Shown: positions 13,901-25,533 of the stretch, one piece after another
Position numbering within the stretch: the stretch's first letter is position 1
How the letters are laid out: each line of letters starts with the position of its first letter
DNA from: Chlamydomonas sphaeroides
Taxonomy: Eukaryota > Chlorophyta > Chlorophyceae > Chlamydomonadales > Chlamydomonadaceae
DNA length: 64,000 nucleotides
Assembly: GCA_001662425.1 (NCBI GenBank)
Contig: BDDC01000090.1
Span: forward strand, 29,498 to 93,497
Direction: 5' to 3'
The notes under the pieces: model-generated
What the model was told of the DNA's origin: nothing
The model's input: the letters and a program-made list of their open reading frames with translations, nothing else
Database searches by the model: none
Made by a program: the position numbers and the translations under genes

Positions 13901-16900
13901 GAGGAGAGGGCAACGTCGATTCCTCATGGATCCCACACAGCAGGCCAGCCCGGCCCTCACCCGGCGCTGTGCTGGCGGTGCTGCCTGCCGTGTTGAGGCG
14001 CTGCGAGGGGCCGCCGACGTGGTGCCCGCCGCCGTGCCCATGCCCATGGCCGTGCCCATGGCCGCCATGCCCCAGGCCCCCGCCGCCCGTGTCCAGGCTG
14101 CGACGCAGCTCGGCGCCTGCACCCGCACCGCCGGCGCCGCTGCTGTGGCTGTGGCTGCGGGCGGGCCCTTGGCCGACGCTGTGGCTGCCGGCAGGGTGCT
14201 GGCTGCCGCCGTGGTGGCTGGAGGGGTGGCTGCCGCCGCCGCCGCCACCGCCGCCGCCGTTCTGCGCGGCCTGCGCCTCCAGCAGCGCGCGCATCGTGAC
14301 GGCGGCGTCCTCCTCCAGCAGGCAGTCCAGCGCCTCCGCCAGCCGCGGGTGGTTGGCCAGGCGGGACTGGGGCGGTGGCATGGGAGGACGGCGCAGGCGC
14401 AGGGGCAGCAAGGGCGGAGTGTGGGCAAGCAGGGAGGCGGCGCGAGGGGGCAAGCGGATGATGGCGTGTTTAGAAAAAGGTCACACACACAGTAAGCACG
14501 ACCCGCGGTGTGTGTGGGCCGCGGCACGCAGCGCAGCCGCCCTCGTCCCCTGCTGGCCTTCGTCCTCGGCGCACCTGCGTCCATCCGTTGTGCGCCAGCT
14601 GGAGCAGCATGTCCAGCGCCGCCACGCTGGCCTCCGCATCCATCGCCAGCCGCCCCTGCAGCTCCCCCACACCGCCGCCCGCACCCCCGCTGCCGCCGTC
14701 CTCGCCGCCCCCGCCGCCGCCGACCGGGCTGCCGCCGCCGTCGCCCGTCGCCGCCGGGCCCTTGCCGCCGCGCAGCAGCCCGCCGGCGGCCGCCGCCGCG
14801 GCGGCGTGCTCGTCGGCGCCGCCGCCGGGGCTGCCGTCGGCGGCGCCGCCGCCCGCCAGCAGTCCGATGAGGTCCATAAGCCTATCCAGTAGCTGGGGCA
14901 GTGTGAGCGCAAGCACGGCGCCCAGCTCGTCAGCCAGGGACACGATGGTGGCGACCAGGGCGGTGGCGGGGGTGCGCAGGTGGGGGGCCTCCGATGGCGC
15001 CATGAGCTTGCAGCACACCTGGGGCCGTCAGGGCGGATGGGGGCAGCGGAGGCAGGGGGCCGTGAGATTGCAGCACACCAGGAGGCGGGTCAGCGGGAGG
15101 GGTACGAGGGTAGCGGGTGGGGGGTGGCGGCGCTTGGCGGCTGCATGAGGCATCAGATCAAGGGAAAAGTAAAGCGGCAGGCGGCGGGCAGATGGGGGGC
15201 CGGCGACGGCCGCTGCAGAGGGCAGGGCGGGGTTCGTGCGACGTGGGGAGGCGGGAGTCAGCGCAGGACGAGGCGGTGAGCTCGCCGCATAGCTGGGAGG
15301 CGCGCAAGATGAGGAGCACGGAGGGGCCCGAGGAATTCGGCCCGAGCTAGGCTAGGTACGTGGACCTGCGGGAGGATTACGGCGGAGGCGGCCCACCTGC
15401 ACCACCCGGCGCAGGAGCCCCATGTGCGGCTGGCTGCTGCCGTACCCGCCGCCGCCCTGACCGGTGGCGCCACCGCCGGCTCCACCACCGCCGCCGCCGC
15501 CGCCGCCGCTGAGGCTGCTGGCGGCGCCGCCGTACGACAGCATGACCACATCGCCCAGGGCCGCGGGCGGCGGCGGCGGCGGCAGCGGCGGCAGGCTGAA
15601 GCCCAGGCGGCTGGGCCGGCCGTTGCGAGCCGAGGTGGGCGGCGGCGGCGGGCGGGCGTCGAGGTGGTCGATACGCAGCACTGCCGGGAGGATGGACGAG
15701 GCAGGGCGGACACCACCAGCCTCGACCGCGGGTCCGCGGCGACGCTGCTCCCCCCCATGCTGTGCACCGCAGCATTGGCGACCTCGGGCCCTCCCAGCCC
15801 TCCGGTCCTGAATACTGCCACCGCGGCCCCTCACGGCAGCTGCCACAAGCCGGATCCCAACTAACGCCCCGCCCCGTCAGCACGCTGCCGCCCCGGCACC
15901 CGACCCCCATCCTGCAGCCCACGCACCCTCGGGTGCGCCGCCCGGTGTGCCCGGCGCGGCGCCCGCCGCCCCGCCCGTGGCCGCCGCCAGCTCCACCATG
16001 AGGCCCGGCACCGCCTCCGCCAGGCTCCAGCCCGCCTCGCTGAGCACCGAGGCGGCCCAGCAGCCCACCAGCCGCTGCAGCGCGCCCAGCGCCGAGCGCC
16101 GAATGTCGGATAGCTGCGACGGACGCGCGCGGTCCACTGCCGCGGCTGCGGCGGCCGCCCAGGCCGTCGGCACAGCGTCTGAAGGAGCAACGCGGGGGGT
16201 TGGGCTCAAGATTTGGGGAAGCAAGGGATGGGTTGGGGGAGGTGAGGCGCGAAATGTGAGCTGGGAACAGGGAAGGGGACTCACCGGCGCCGTTGGCGGA
16301 GGAGCGGCGGCGCTGGCGCGTGGGGCTGAAGCCGGCCGCGGGGCTGTCGCGCGCCCCGGCGGCGCCCGTGGCGACGGAGCCCGAGGCCCACTGCGAGCTG
16401 GACTCGCCGCCGGCGCCGCCTTCGCTGCCGTACTGCGAGGGGCATTGCAGCGGGCGGGTGTGTGTGTGTGTGTGTGCACGCCGTGCGGAGCTGTGTGTCA
16501 TGCGGCAGCACACGAGAGGCACGATGCAAGGCCCCACTGGGACGCCCGCCGCCACCGCACCCTGCCGGCAGCCCCGCTCTTGCCTGATGGCCGCTGCCTG
16601 GCGACAGCGGCGGCCGCAGCCGAGTGGGGCTACCTGCCATGATGGACATGGTGACTGGGCTGACTAAGCCGCCGCCGGCGGCGGCGCCGTAGCCCGCCAG
16701 CACCCGGCCGCCGCCGCCGCCCACGCCGCCGCCCACGCCTGCGCCGGTGCCGCCGGCGCTGCGCGCGTGCTGCGCGCGCTCCTCCATTTCCGCCACCGCA
16801 TGCATCGCATCGATGGCCTCACACAGCACCTCCAGGCAGTGGGGGCTGTCCAGCATCTGGCGGAGCGCGTCGGTGTGGCCCTCGCCTCCGTCGGCGCCGG

Positions 16901-19900
16901 CTTCGCCGCTGGCGTGCGCCGCCACCGCCGCCGCGGCGGCGGCGGCGGCTCCGCCGCCAGCGTCCATGCCGCGGCGCGAGCCGCCGCCGCCGGCCAGCCC
17001 AGCAGCCCGACCGACGCCGCCGGCGCGGCCGCCGCCGGCGGCGGCTGCTTCGCTGGCGGTGCTGCTGACGCGCTTGAGGTAGTGCCGGGCGTTGCCGCTG
17101 CTGACGCTGGCGTAGATGGAGGACTTGCGGCGCAGCAGGCGCAGCGGCGCGTCCAGGCCGCAGCCGGGCGCCTCGGCCTCGGCCAGCGAGCACAGCACCG
17201 CCAGCAGCGCCGCGAGGCGGGTGGCGGTGACGGCTGGCAGCATGTACCTGCGGGCTCGGTGGGAGGCATCCTGGTTGGGCGTGCTGCCAGCCATGCCCTG
17301 CCCCTGCGCCCTGCATCCTCTCGCCCAGCTGCTGGCCCCAACTCAGGCGCGCCTTCATGTCCGTTCGCCCGGCACCGGGGACAGCAGCTCAGCACCCGCC
17401 ACCGGACTCACCCGTCCTCCGCCAGCCCGTCCAGGAGCTCGTGCACCTGCCGTACCACGCCCGACACGAACCCTGGCACCGCCACCAGCTGAGCCCCGAC
17501 GGCGGCGCTGCGCGCCACCAACAGCTGCAGCGCCACTGCTGCCGCCGCCGCGACGGCGGCGTCGCCGATTGACAGGTCGTTGGCGACGCCGCTGATGCTA
17601 CGCAGGCTGCTGTTGAGCAGGCCACCGCTGGCGGCGCCGCGGAGGCTGCTGTTGAGGCTGGCGGCGCCGGCCGCCGGCGGCGACATCAGCGCGGTGCTGC
17701 CGCCGGCGGCGTTGCCGCCGGCGCGGAGGCTGGCGTTGAGCCCGGCGGAAGTGGTGCCGATGGGCGCCAAGGAGAGCTGCGAGGCGGATCCACCGGTGCC
17801 AGCGGCAAATGCGCTGGGCGAACCACGGGAGGCAGGCGGCAGGCGGCCGACTCGGCTGGGGCTGGGGCTGGATCCCGCTGCGGCTGCGGCGGCTGCGGCC
17901 GTGGCGGCGGCGCCAAAGGCGCCTGGCGGCAGCGCGGCACTGGCGGCGGCGGAGGCTGGCGCTGAGACGGCGGGGTTGATGGCGGCCAGTGAGGCAACGC
18001 GCGAGGGCGTGAGGGCGCCGGCGGCGACGACCGAAGGCGGCGGCAGCAGTTCCAGCAGCTCCAACAGGCGGCTCAGCAGCTCGGTGAGGGTGGCGCCTGT
18101 GGGGGCAGCAGGTGTGCGGCCGGCGCGGTCGATAAGCGAGCCAGCCCCCCGCCTCCACATCCTTATGCCAATATTTTCCCCCGCCTCCTGCAATCCCTAA
18201 CCTGGCCCGGCCGTGCATGTTGGCCGCGTCACCAAACCCAGCTCGTGTTGCGCCGCCGCAACGTTTGCACGCTCGGGCGCAGGCCCGGACCCTGCGACCC
18301 GGGCCCTGGATCGCGGATCTGGCCTCACCCTGCATGCGCTCCGACAGGAACGCCGCGTGCCGCAGCAGCAGCGCCAGCCACTGCAGCGCGGCCTCCACCA
18401 CGGGCGGCGGCTGCGAGGGGCTGAGGCAGGCGCCCAGGGCCGGCACCAGCCCCGAGTCGGGCACCAGCTCGGAGCGCACCGCCGCCTCGCCCAGCTGCGG
18501 GGTCAGGCCGCGGGGTAAGGCAGAGGTGGCGTCACAGCGTTGGGGGCACAGCACAGGGGCGCGGCGCTTGGTTGGCTGAGCGGCAACGACCAGACCCTGG
18601 CTGTGATGATCCTCGGTGGCAGCACTCGCACCTCGCGGGGTAGCGTACCCTTACCATGCCGTGTGCGATCACCGCTCCGAACTGCCCGCCCCCGCTCACC
18701 TGCCCCACGAGCGTGCCCAGCATGTGCCCCCCTCCCAAACTAGTGTCGCAGCAGACAGGCCCCTCCTGCACCCAGCCCCCGCCTGCACCCAGCCCGACCT
18801 GCACACAGCCCCCGCCTGCACCCAGCCCGACCTGCACCGGGACCCAGCCCACCTGCTCCGTTAGGGTGCCCAGCAGCCGCAGCACGCGGACCTTGAGCGC
18901 CGCGGCCCACTGCGCCTGCCACGTGGCCGTCGGCGTGCCTGGCTCCCCCGGCGGCGCGATGAGCGGCGCTGCGGCGGCGGCCACGAGAGAAGGGGTGCTG
19001 TTGATGCTGGTTTGGGGCCGCTGCGAGGCCAAGCTCCAAACCCCCACCGCCACCATGTCTAATCCCATGACGTGACTGCTTAGCAGTAGAGGCCAGCAAT
19101 GCAGCCTCGACCACGCCCCCACCTTCCTGCCCCACAGCCCTGCCGCTGCCCCCAGCCCAGCTCCTAGCACCTGCCAAGCCACTCCCCCGATATCAGCCCG
19201 CCTGCCGCGTCCCAACGCCCTCTGCCTCACCGTGCCGCCTGTCCCGCAGCACCGCCAGCAGCGTCCCCAGCAGCGTGGTCTTGCCCACCAGCACTCGGGC
19301 CAGCTCCCGGTTGTGGGCCGCAGCGGTGCACAGCGTCAGCGCCGCCTCCACGCCCGCAGCGGCTGAGTCCGCCAGGGGCTCCACGCCACCGTCGACAGAC
19401 AGTGCCGTCGACGGCTCGGCCCGGATCCCCAGCGCCGCCGCCGACGGCAGCGCGCCCGAAGGCCCGGCGGAGCGAAGGCCGCCGCTGCCGGAAACCGGGC
19501 CGCCGATTGGCAGTGAGGCCGAGTCGGCGGAGCTCAGGGCGGTCAGCGGCGCTTCGGACCTGTCCCCACGCGCGGTGAGCAGCACGGAGCCAGATGTGGT
19601 GGCGAGAGAGGCAGAGGCGGCGGCGGCGGCTGCGGTGGCGGCGGGGATGAGGCCAATGATGGCGCCAAGCGCGCCGCGCGTGCCGACGATAACCTGGGTC
19701 ATCACCTCGTAACTGTACGGCCCGTGCTCCGTGACGGCAGCCAGCAGGGCGGCAACGAAGCAGCGGCTGGACGTGTCTGGCTGCGCCGCCGCTGGCAGCC
19801 CGGTCTGCGCCGCCGCCGGCAGCAACAGCAGCAGAGCCAGCGCTGACAGGACCTCCAGCGGCGGCGCGAGCGCCTCCCTGACCAGGGATACAGCCCGCGC

Positions 19901-22695
19901 CGCCGGATGCTCGGACAGGCGCGCCAGCGTGCCGCACGCCAGCGCCTGCACGGCTAGCGACTGCTCGTCCAGCTGTACGACAAGCGCCTGGTCGGGCGAG
20001 GGCTGCACAAGGCAGTACGACAGCGTGCGGACGCCGTACAGCGCGCCGCAGTCCGATGCGACCAGGGCCTCGGTGGCTGCGGAGCAGCAGGCGATGAGGC
20101 GCAGCGCGTGCAGGCTTGTTGCGGCTGCAGCGAGCGCCGCTATGCGGTCGAGCGCCCCGGCTGCCGAGGCGCCAACTGACATGTCACCTGGCGGCGCCGC
20201 CAGGACGGCCGCCGTTGCTGCAGGCACAGCGCCGCTGGCGGTGGGCGAGCCCAGGCCGCCGGTGGCACTGCTGGTGCTCAGCGGCCCTCCGGCGCCGCCG
20301 CCAGGGACGGGGCCAGACGGCCGCGGCGGAGCGTGAGGGTGCGGAAACGGTAGCGTCATCTCGGCACCCATGGCCCGTGCGCCGTACTGCAGGGAGATCG
20401 CCAGCGCCGCCGCGATGCCGGGGTTGGAGGCGAGTGCTATAAGCCCCGTGGCGTCGGCCTCTCGGCAGCTGGAAAACAGCGCGGCGGCGATGGCGGGGGC
20501 GACAGCCGCCATGGGCCCGGCGGCGCCGCCGGGCTGCGGCGCGGCAGTGGGCGAGTGGCCGGCCAGTGCGGCGACGGCGCCGCCGCACAGCAGCTGGAAG
20601 CGGGCCAACGACTCGACCAGCAGGGGAGACTGTGATGGGAGCTGGCCCGGCTGGGCTGGCGCCGCTGGCGCGGAGGCAAGCGGCGAGTGCGGCGGCGCTA
20701 GCGCCGCAGCATGCGGCGCGGCCGCCAGCGGCATCGCCGGCGCGGCCGCCGGCAGTGAGCAGGCCGCCGCCGCGGCGCCGGCTTGGGCCAGCGCGCGCAG
20801 CATGCGCCGCAGCGGCTGGCCGTCCGCCGCCGCAATGGCAGCCGCGACGGAGGGCTGGCAACACAGCACACGCAGCAGCCCTGCTGCGTTGGCCATGGTC
20901 GCTGCCACCGCCTCCGCCTGCGAGCAACCTCCCATGATCGCCGGCGCCGGCACGCCGCCGAACGGCGCCGCCGCCAGCATCTGCCACGGCGCCGCCGCCA
21001 CGCCGACGCCCACGCCGGGTGCGGCGCCGGGCCCTGGGCCGGGGCTGGGGCCGCGGCGGGAGGCGTCGCCTGCACCGCGGGCCTGCGCCGACGCGTGGCC
21101 TAGCTGCAGCAGTGAGTGCAGGTGGCTCGCCAGGGCGGGCCCGGTGGGATGCAGCCGTCGCAGCGGCGACGGCGACGTTGGCGCGCCGGCCGCCGCAGCG
21201 GCGGCGGCGGCCCTGGCGGCGGCGGCGGCCGAGCCCGAGGGCGTGTGCCGCGGGGAGACATCGGGCGAGGCCTCGCCCGTGTCAGACGACGGGCTCGGGT
21301 CGGCGAAGGTGACGGTGAGCTGCGCGCTGGACGGCCCAGCAGCAGGCCCGGGGCTGGGGGTGGGGGCGTGGCTAGCGGCGCCGCCGCCGCTGCCTCCGGG
21401 CGTGTGCAGGGCGGCCAGGCGGTCGGGCCCCGAGCGGCCCAGCAGGTTCAGCAGGATGGGCAGAAGCTCCTGGCGGCGGGACGGGCAGGGCAGGGCGGGG
21501 TGAGCCAACGAGACTCCGCCACAGGTGCCTAGCTGCCCCGCCGGCCCTGCAGCCCCCACCAGCCTGCCTTTTGCCCCTTGCACCTTGCCCCAGCCGCTGC
21601 GCCCCAAGGCCCCCACCTGCGCCTTGCTGGCCAGCTGGCCCTGCACCCGGGGCGCCTGGCTGAGGTTGTGCAGGGTGCCGCTGGCTGCCATGCGCATGGC
21701 GGGCGAGGGAGCGCCCAGGAGCACTGCGGCGGGGGCGGGAGGTGGCAGGGAGGCGGGAGGGGGCAGCAGGATGTGCACCACGGGCCGCCCCAGCCAGCAG
21801 GGAGGGCTGGCTCTCCAGCATTTGCTGCCGAGCGCCACGAGCCGAGTTGCCACAGCCCGCCCCCCCCCAAAGACCTGGCCCATGGGCTCCCCAGCAGCTG
21901 ACGCCAGCCCCTGGCGCGCTACCCCTGCGCGCCCTACCCATGAGGACCTGCACCAGCGCACTGGTGCCGCCAAGCACCAGCTCCCGCGTCTCCACGCCGC
22001 AGCTGAAGCGCCACAGCAGCATGCACGCAGCCAGGGCCGCGGACTGGGGGTCCTCCCACAGCGCCAGCGTCCCGGCGGCTCCGGCATCGCCGGCCGCCGC
22101 CGCTGGCCCGCCGGACGGCCGCGCCCCGTCGCCGGCGACACCGGGCGCTGGGGTCCCCGCCGGTCGGCTGCTTTGCAAGCGCTCCTGGATCTGTTGCTGC
22201 TGGTGCTGTTGTTCGAACACGCTGCCGTGTACAGGCATACTAGTGGCCACTAGGTCCAGCAGTGCCTGGCAGCAGCCGGCCGACGAAGCGAGCGCCACAT
22301 CGCCGCCCGGGCCGCAACGGCTGGCCTCGAGCAGCACGGCCACAGAGCGCTGCTGGGCCGCTGGGTCCTGGGGAGATAGGAGGGCGGGGCGAAAGAAGGG
22401 CAAGGCACGTGTCGACTGACGGCCTTGGCTCTCCCCTCCTAGCCCTGTCGCCTGTCCCTCCCTTCCCGCTTGGCTTGAGCCAGGGGTCTGGTTCCGCCCT
22501 GTTATAAGGAGATGCCCTGCAAAGTACCTTGCTGCGCAGCGCAGAGCACAGGGGCTGCAGCAGGCCAGCGTCATGGATGGCCTCGAGGGAGAGGCGCTGT
22601 GCAGCGACCGCCTCCAGCAGGCGAGCAGCAGCGTCCCGGCCCGCGGGGTTGCCCAGCTGCTGTGCCCAGCCAGCGAGGGTTGCACGATCATTCAT
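4920..22695 (-). CDS. Giant armadillo/HEAT-like repeat protein (about 29 exons, ~4,150 aa)
   Basis: Exons (minus strand, some ends approximate): 22695-22528, 22367-21938, 21723-21617, 21469-19231, 18968-18853, 18494-18329, 18096-17412, 17247-16634, 16437-16285, 16179-15930, 15680-15397, 15020-14577, 14369-13961, 13813-13640, 13390-13150, 12945-12581, 12380-12209, 12075-11854, 11743-11439, 11167-10964, 10788-10511, 10352-10267, 10134-9926, 9787-9654, 9441-9136, 8963-8898, 8752-8670, 8575-8417, 8261-4920. Start is ATG at 22695. Helical segments of armadillo type recur (LLAASALANLSADRCGLEAM, VRAYVAVALGNIAMG, MRMAASGTLHNLSQA), suggesting a solenoid scaffold for protein binding. Between them lie Ala/Gly/Gln/Pro tracts, a Gly-His repeat (about 14035-14085) and AQ repeats in the 3.3-kb last exon. 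No membrane segment or catalytic motif is seen. Phases agree through the first eight exons and last two; the join 16634/16437 is doubtful. A split into two genes is possible but no internal stop or start argues for it. Function unknown. Confidence 0.75.
16455..16478. repeat. (GT)n microsatellite in an ARM-gene intron
   Basis: About ten GT dinucleotides just upstream (minus-strand sense) of the acceptor at about 16438. On the gene's strand it is a CA repeat within the acceptor region. Confidence 0.85.
18690..18735 (-). repeat. Decoy copy of an exon end inside an ARM-gene intron
   Basis: The minus strand here reads CTGGGCACGCTCGTGGGGCAG followed by GTGAGC, very like the true exon end at 18853 (CTGGGCACCCTAACGGAGCAG followed by GTGGGC). 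No acceptor upstream of it fits the phase of the neighbouring exons, so it is probably a non-functional duplicate of an exon 3' end with its splice donor. Confidence 0.4.
18766..18852. repeat. 33-bp minisatellite in an ARM-gene intron
   Basis: About two and a half copies of a 33-base unit beginning CTGCACCCAGCCCCCGC and ending CCCGAC, directly downstream of the exon ending at 18853 on the minus strand. Confidence 0.7.
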
Positions 22696-22973
22696 GCTGA
22701 GACACGTTAGGTGGTATTGTGCGGCGTTCTATCTAAGCAGTTCGGCATGTTCTTGGCCGAAGCCAAGTCGAGTTACAGGGCCCGTTTGGCCCATCTTAGC
22801 GTCTATGTCGTCATAGTTATACATCTGCAATTTTGCAGCGCGCGTGTTGACCGGTGCACCGGTCCGCATTCCTTGCTGCATCGGCGTCGTTGAGGAGGGA
22901 AAGGGCGACGAGCCGCACAACATACATACGCGGGGCACATCGACACAGGATAACTCTTCACAAACTTGGGACT
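22696..22973. promoter_or_regulatory. Shared promoter region of ARM gene (-) and APC13 (+)
   Basis: The two start codons are 278 bases apart and point away from each other, so both promoters and 5' UTRs must sit in this interval. I see no clear TATA box. Common regulation is an inference from spacing only. Confidence 0.5.
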
Positions 22974-23288
22974 ATGTCGTGGCTTCCCAGCAATCCGCAC
23001 TTGATAGACATTGTGGACGAGGACTGGGCCCGCGACACGCTTCCGAACGATCGTAAGGACTCCGTACCCTCGCTGGTGCCGCTTTGGTGACTGCACCAGC
23101 CCCAGCTGTCAACTGTGTCCATACCCGACACGCTCCGTGCCCGCTGCCTGTGGTCCCGCGCAGACATCCCGATGCCTCCCGGGTCCGTGGTGCTGGAGGA
23201 GACGGACGACGTGGGTTCCAATGACCCCAAGCGCAGGGCCCCTCGGAAGGAAAAGTGGACTGAGCTAGCCATTCAGCCCGGCCATTGA
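22974..23288 (+). CDS. Anaphase-promoting complex subunit 13
   Basis: Exon 1 is 22974-23052 and exon 2 is 23164-23288; the intron begins GTAAGG and ends CCCGCGCAG. The spliced protein has 67 residues. APC13 (Swm1/BONSAI) is a small structural subunit of the APC/C ubiquitin ligase that helps hold the TPR subunits together in the nucleus during the cell cycle. Both halves of the family signature are present: an N-terminal LIDIVDEDWARDTLPND block (residues 10-26), followed by IPMPP as in plant APC13, and a C-terminal KEKWTELAIQ block matching the family's KWTDLALQ. The length fits (human 74, plants about 60). The ATG used is the first one compatible with the family start. A TGTAA at 24069 gives a plausible 3' end. 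The gene is divergent from the ARM gene. Confidence 0.93.
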
Positions 23289-24068
23289 GCTGGCCTGCCA
23301 ACTTGGCGGCCTCCTTTGGAGCTCAGATGCTGCTCAAGCAATGGCTTTGAAATTAGCCAGCACGTATGAGCATGCAGAAGCGGCCACACCCGTGGATTTT
23401 CGGACGCTTCGCGGCGAAGTCCGGCGGCAGACGTGCGGCAGGGTGTTCAAATCACGCCTTACGTCACAGCCCGTGCCTGCTGATCTGTCGCGCCACGCGG
23501 CCGACTGAGGCGCTGACAACGGGCAGCCAAGGCGCGGGACGTTGAGTCTCCAACAGCTGAAGGCCACACTGCGTTGCCGCGACTGCTGCAGGTCGATGTG
23601 GCCGGGCAATTCGAAGAGGAGCGGGCGGTAGTTAGGTAGTAGCAACTAAGGTGCAGGCGCTGGCTGTGCCGCAGGCCACCGCCCCTACGGCGCGGGAGGT
23701 ACACCCGCTGCTGTGCCTGCCGCCGCCCTTCCCTGAACCCAGTGGCTTGGAGGCCGTCAAACTAGTCCAGCAGAAGCCGGCAGCTAGGGCAGCGGTTGCA
23801 GGTGCGGCCACTGCTGTGCAGGCCGGTTCAGGCCGGTTAGAGCTCCACGCTTACCGGTGTCGCCGAGGACGGCGCTCGATGGCGCGAGGCACGCACGACA
23901 ACCGCACCGCGTGCTGGACGGCCGTTGCATGGGAGAGCTGGTGAATGGGCCCTGCGGCGCAGCGTCCGCCAGGTGCTAGGAACGCGCCATCGCGCTTGCT
24001 GGTGCACTTTACCAACTGCACGGCTGATAGCGACTGCTGATATCCTAGTAGACTAGCGCTCGTGGGCG

Positions 24069-24073
24069 TGTAA
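24069..24073 (+). terminator. TGTAA poly(A) signal, probably of APC13
   Basis: TGTAA is the standard green-algal polyadenylation signal. This copy lies about 780 bases past the APC13 stop on the same strand, a normal 3' UTR length for Chlamydomonas-type genes. Assignment is by position only. Confidence 0.45.
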
Positions 24074-24879
24074 GATGGACGTTTCAGGGTGTGGTCGTTT
24101 TGCTCTGCCGCGTGGGCGTCGCTTGCTGCGTGACGTTGGCTGCGGCTGAGGACGTGGCTGGGTGACGGCAGGCCCGGAGCTGCAGCGATGCGTTCGTGCG
24201 ACGCCTCTGCGCTACGCACTTGATTTGTGCGCGCACGGCTGTGCCGTGAGATGGCGCATTGCATTCCATAGAAGACGACAGCTGGTCCCCGCTTGGCGGC
24301 CCTCCTGCGGCTGTGGATGGTGGGACGTCCCCTTGGGGGTCTGTCATGCTGTCTGGGCCCAGGCGGTCGTGCGGTGCAGTGGCTGAGCGGCGGCAGGGAA
24401 CACACGATCTGAGCCCCGCTAGGTCTGTCATGCAAGGAATGGAGCGCCCACAGTGCTGACCGTGCCACGATGCCAACTTCATGCTGGTATCTCAAACTCT
24501 GACGTGCGTGATTCCGTGGCCGTGGCGTTCAAACTGTCAGCGCTTGTTTGCTTCATCCGTTGGCCGGCGGCAGGTGGGGTCCCACGTCCCAGGGGCCCTG
24601 CTGCGATACGGTACAGGAGGCGCAAGGTGCAGGCTTGCAGGTGAGAGGGTGGACTGCCCGGGCCTCTCATTATGGGGTTGAAGAACACCATGCTGGCGGA
24701 CAGCTTTGCGTTCTGTCAGGCGAGATACCCCAAAGCCTTGGGTTTGATAACAGCAGGAAGCAGATCTGCAATGGCGAGCAGCCGTAGGAGTCGAGATATG
24801 GAGGTTGCTGCGTGATGGGCGCGAGGAGGGAGTGGCTGGCGTCCGGTGTCGGTTAGCTTGTGTGAGGAGCTGAGGACAC

Positions 24880-25105
24880 GTCAGCGCCATTGCACTGTTC
24901 GACAGGCCGCGCCTCAGCGATCAAGGGCATCTGCCCTCCGACGCGGCCAGACCCACCGTGCCGCAACCCAGCAGCAGCCCGCCATGCCATTCCGCCCGCC
25001 CCTAATGTACAGCACCTCACACGTCAGCACCCACAGTCACGCACCACGGCCTATCGGCCCATCAGCCAATTTGACCGACAGCAGCTCATCCGGACGATAG
25101 CTCAA
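24880..25105 (+). repeat. Dispersed repeat, copy 2 (inverted relative to 4560-4800)
   Basis: This is the partner of the repeat at 4560-4800, with matching ordered blocks such as AGGCCGCGCCTC, GGGCATCTGCCCT and CCACCGTGCCGCAACCCAGC. The pair brackets the ARM gene and APC13 in inverted orientation. Confidence 0.6.
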
Positions 25106-25533
25106 CGCGTCGCTCCGCTCAGTCACTCAGCCCTAGGACTGAAAGCGCACTGCTCACAACCCAATGGGCACACAGCTCACAACAAACCACGCAATCCAGT
25201 CAACCCGGCCTGCGTAAACCAGCAAGCCATAGCGGACTGGGTAGTGTACACGCCGCACCGCGCGGGGGCTGCAACCGACCTCGCAGCCCCAGCGCCGTCA
25301 CCGGCTGTGAGTGTTAGGTTTCCAGCTCACGCTACTCAAGCTGCCTCGCAGCAGCCTCTCCACGCAGCAGCCTCTCCGTAAAGCTGATCGCAGGCAGGGC
25401 GGCCCGAGCCAGAGAGGCAAGGCGATATGGCAGCACCAGGGATGTTGGGGACAACCTAGAGCCACGCAGCCGCTGCTGCTCTTGCCTCCTGCCCCTCACC
25501 ACCCCTCGCCGGGGCCCGCCGCGTTTCAAAGCA

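Larger units (their letters stand above)
23289..25533. other. Gene-poor stretch between APC13 and the pfkB kinase
   Basis: Apart from the APC13 3' UTR and the dispersed repeat at 24880-25105, I find no convincing gene. Open frames here lack family motifs and good splice structure. Confidence 0.5.

Noticed and set aside
18690..18740. Extra ARM-gene exon reading HMLGTLVGQ
   Set aside because: It has a good donor, but no upstream acceptor gives phase 0. Joining 18853 directly to 18494 keeps the frame. Kept as a decoy duplicate.
22854..23090. 78-residue unspliced frame covering the APC13 start
   Set aside because: Reading through the intron loses the KWTELAIQ end. The spliced form restores the full APC13 signature.
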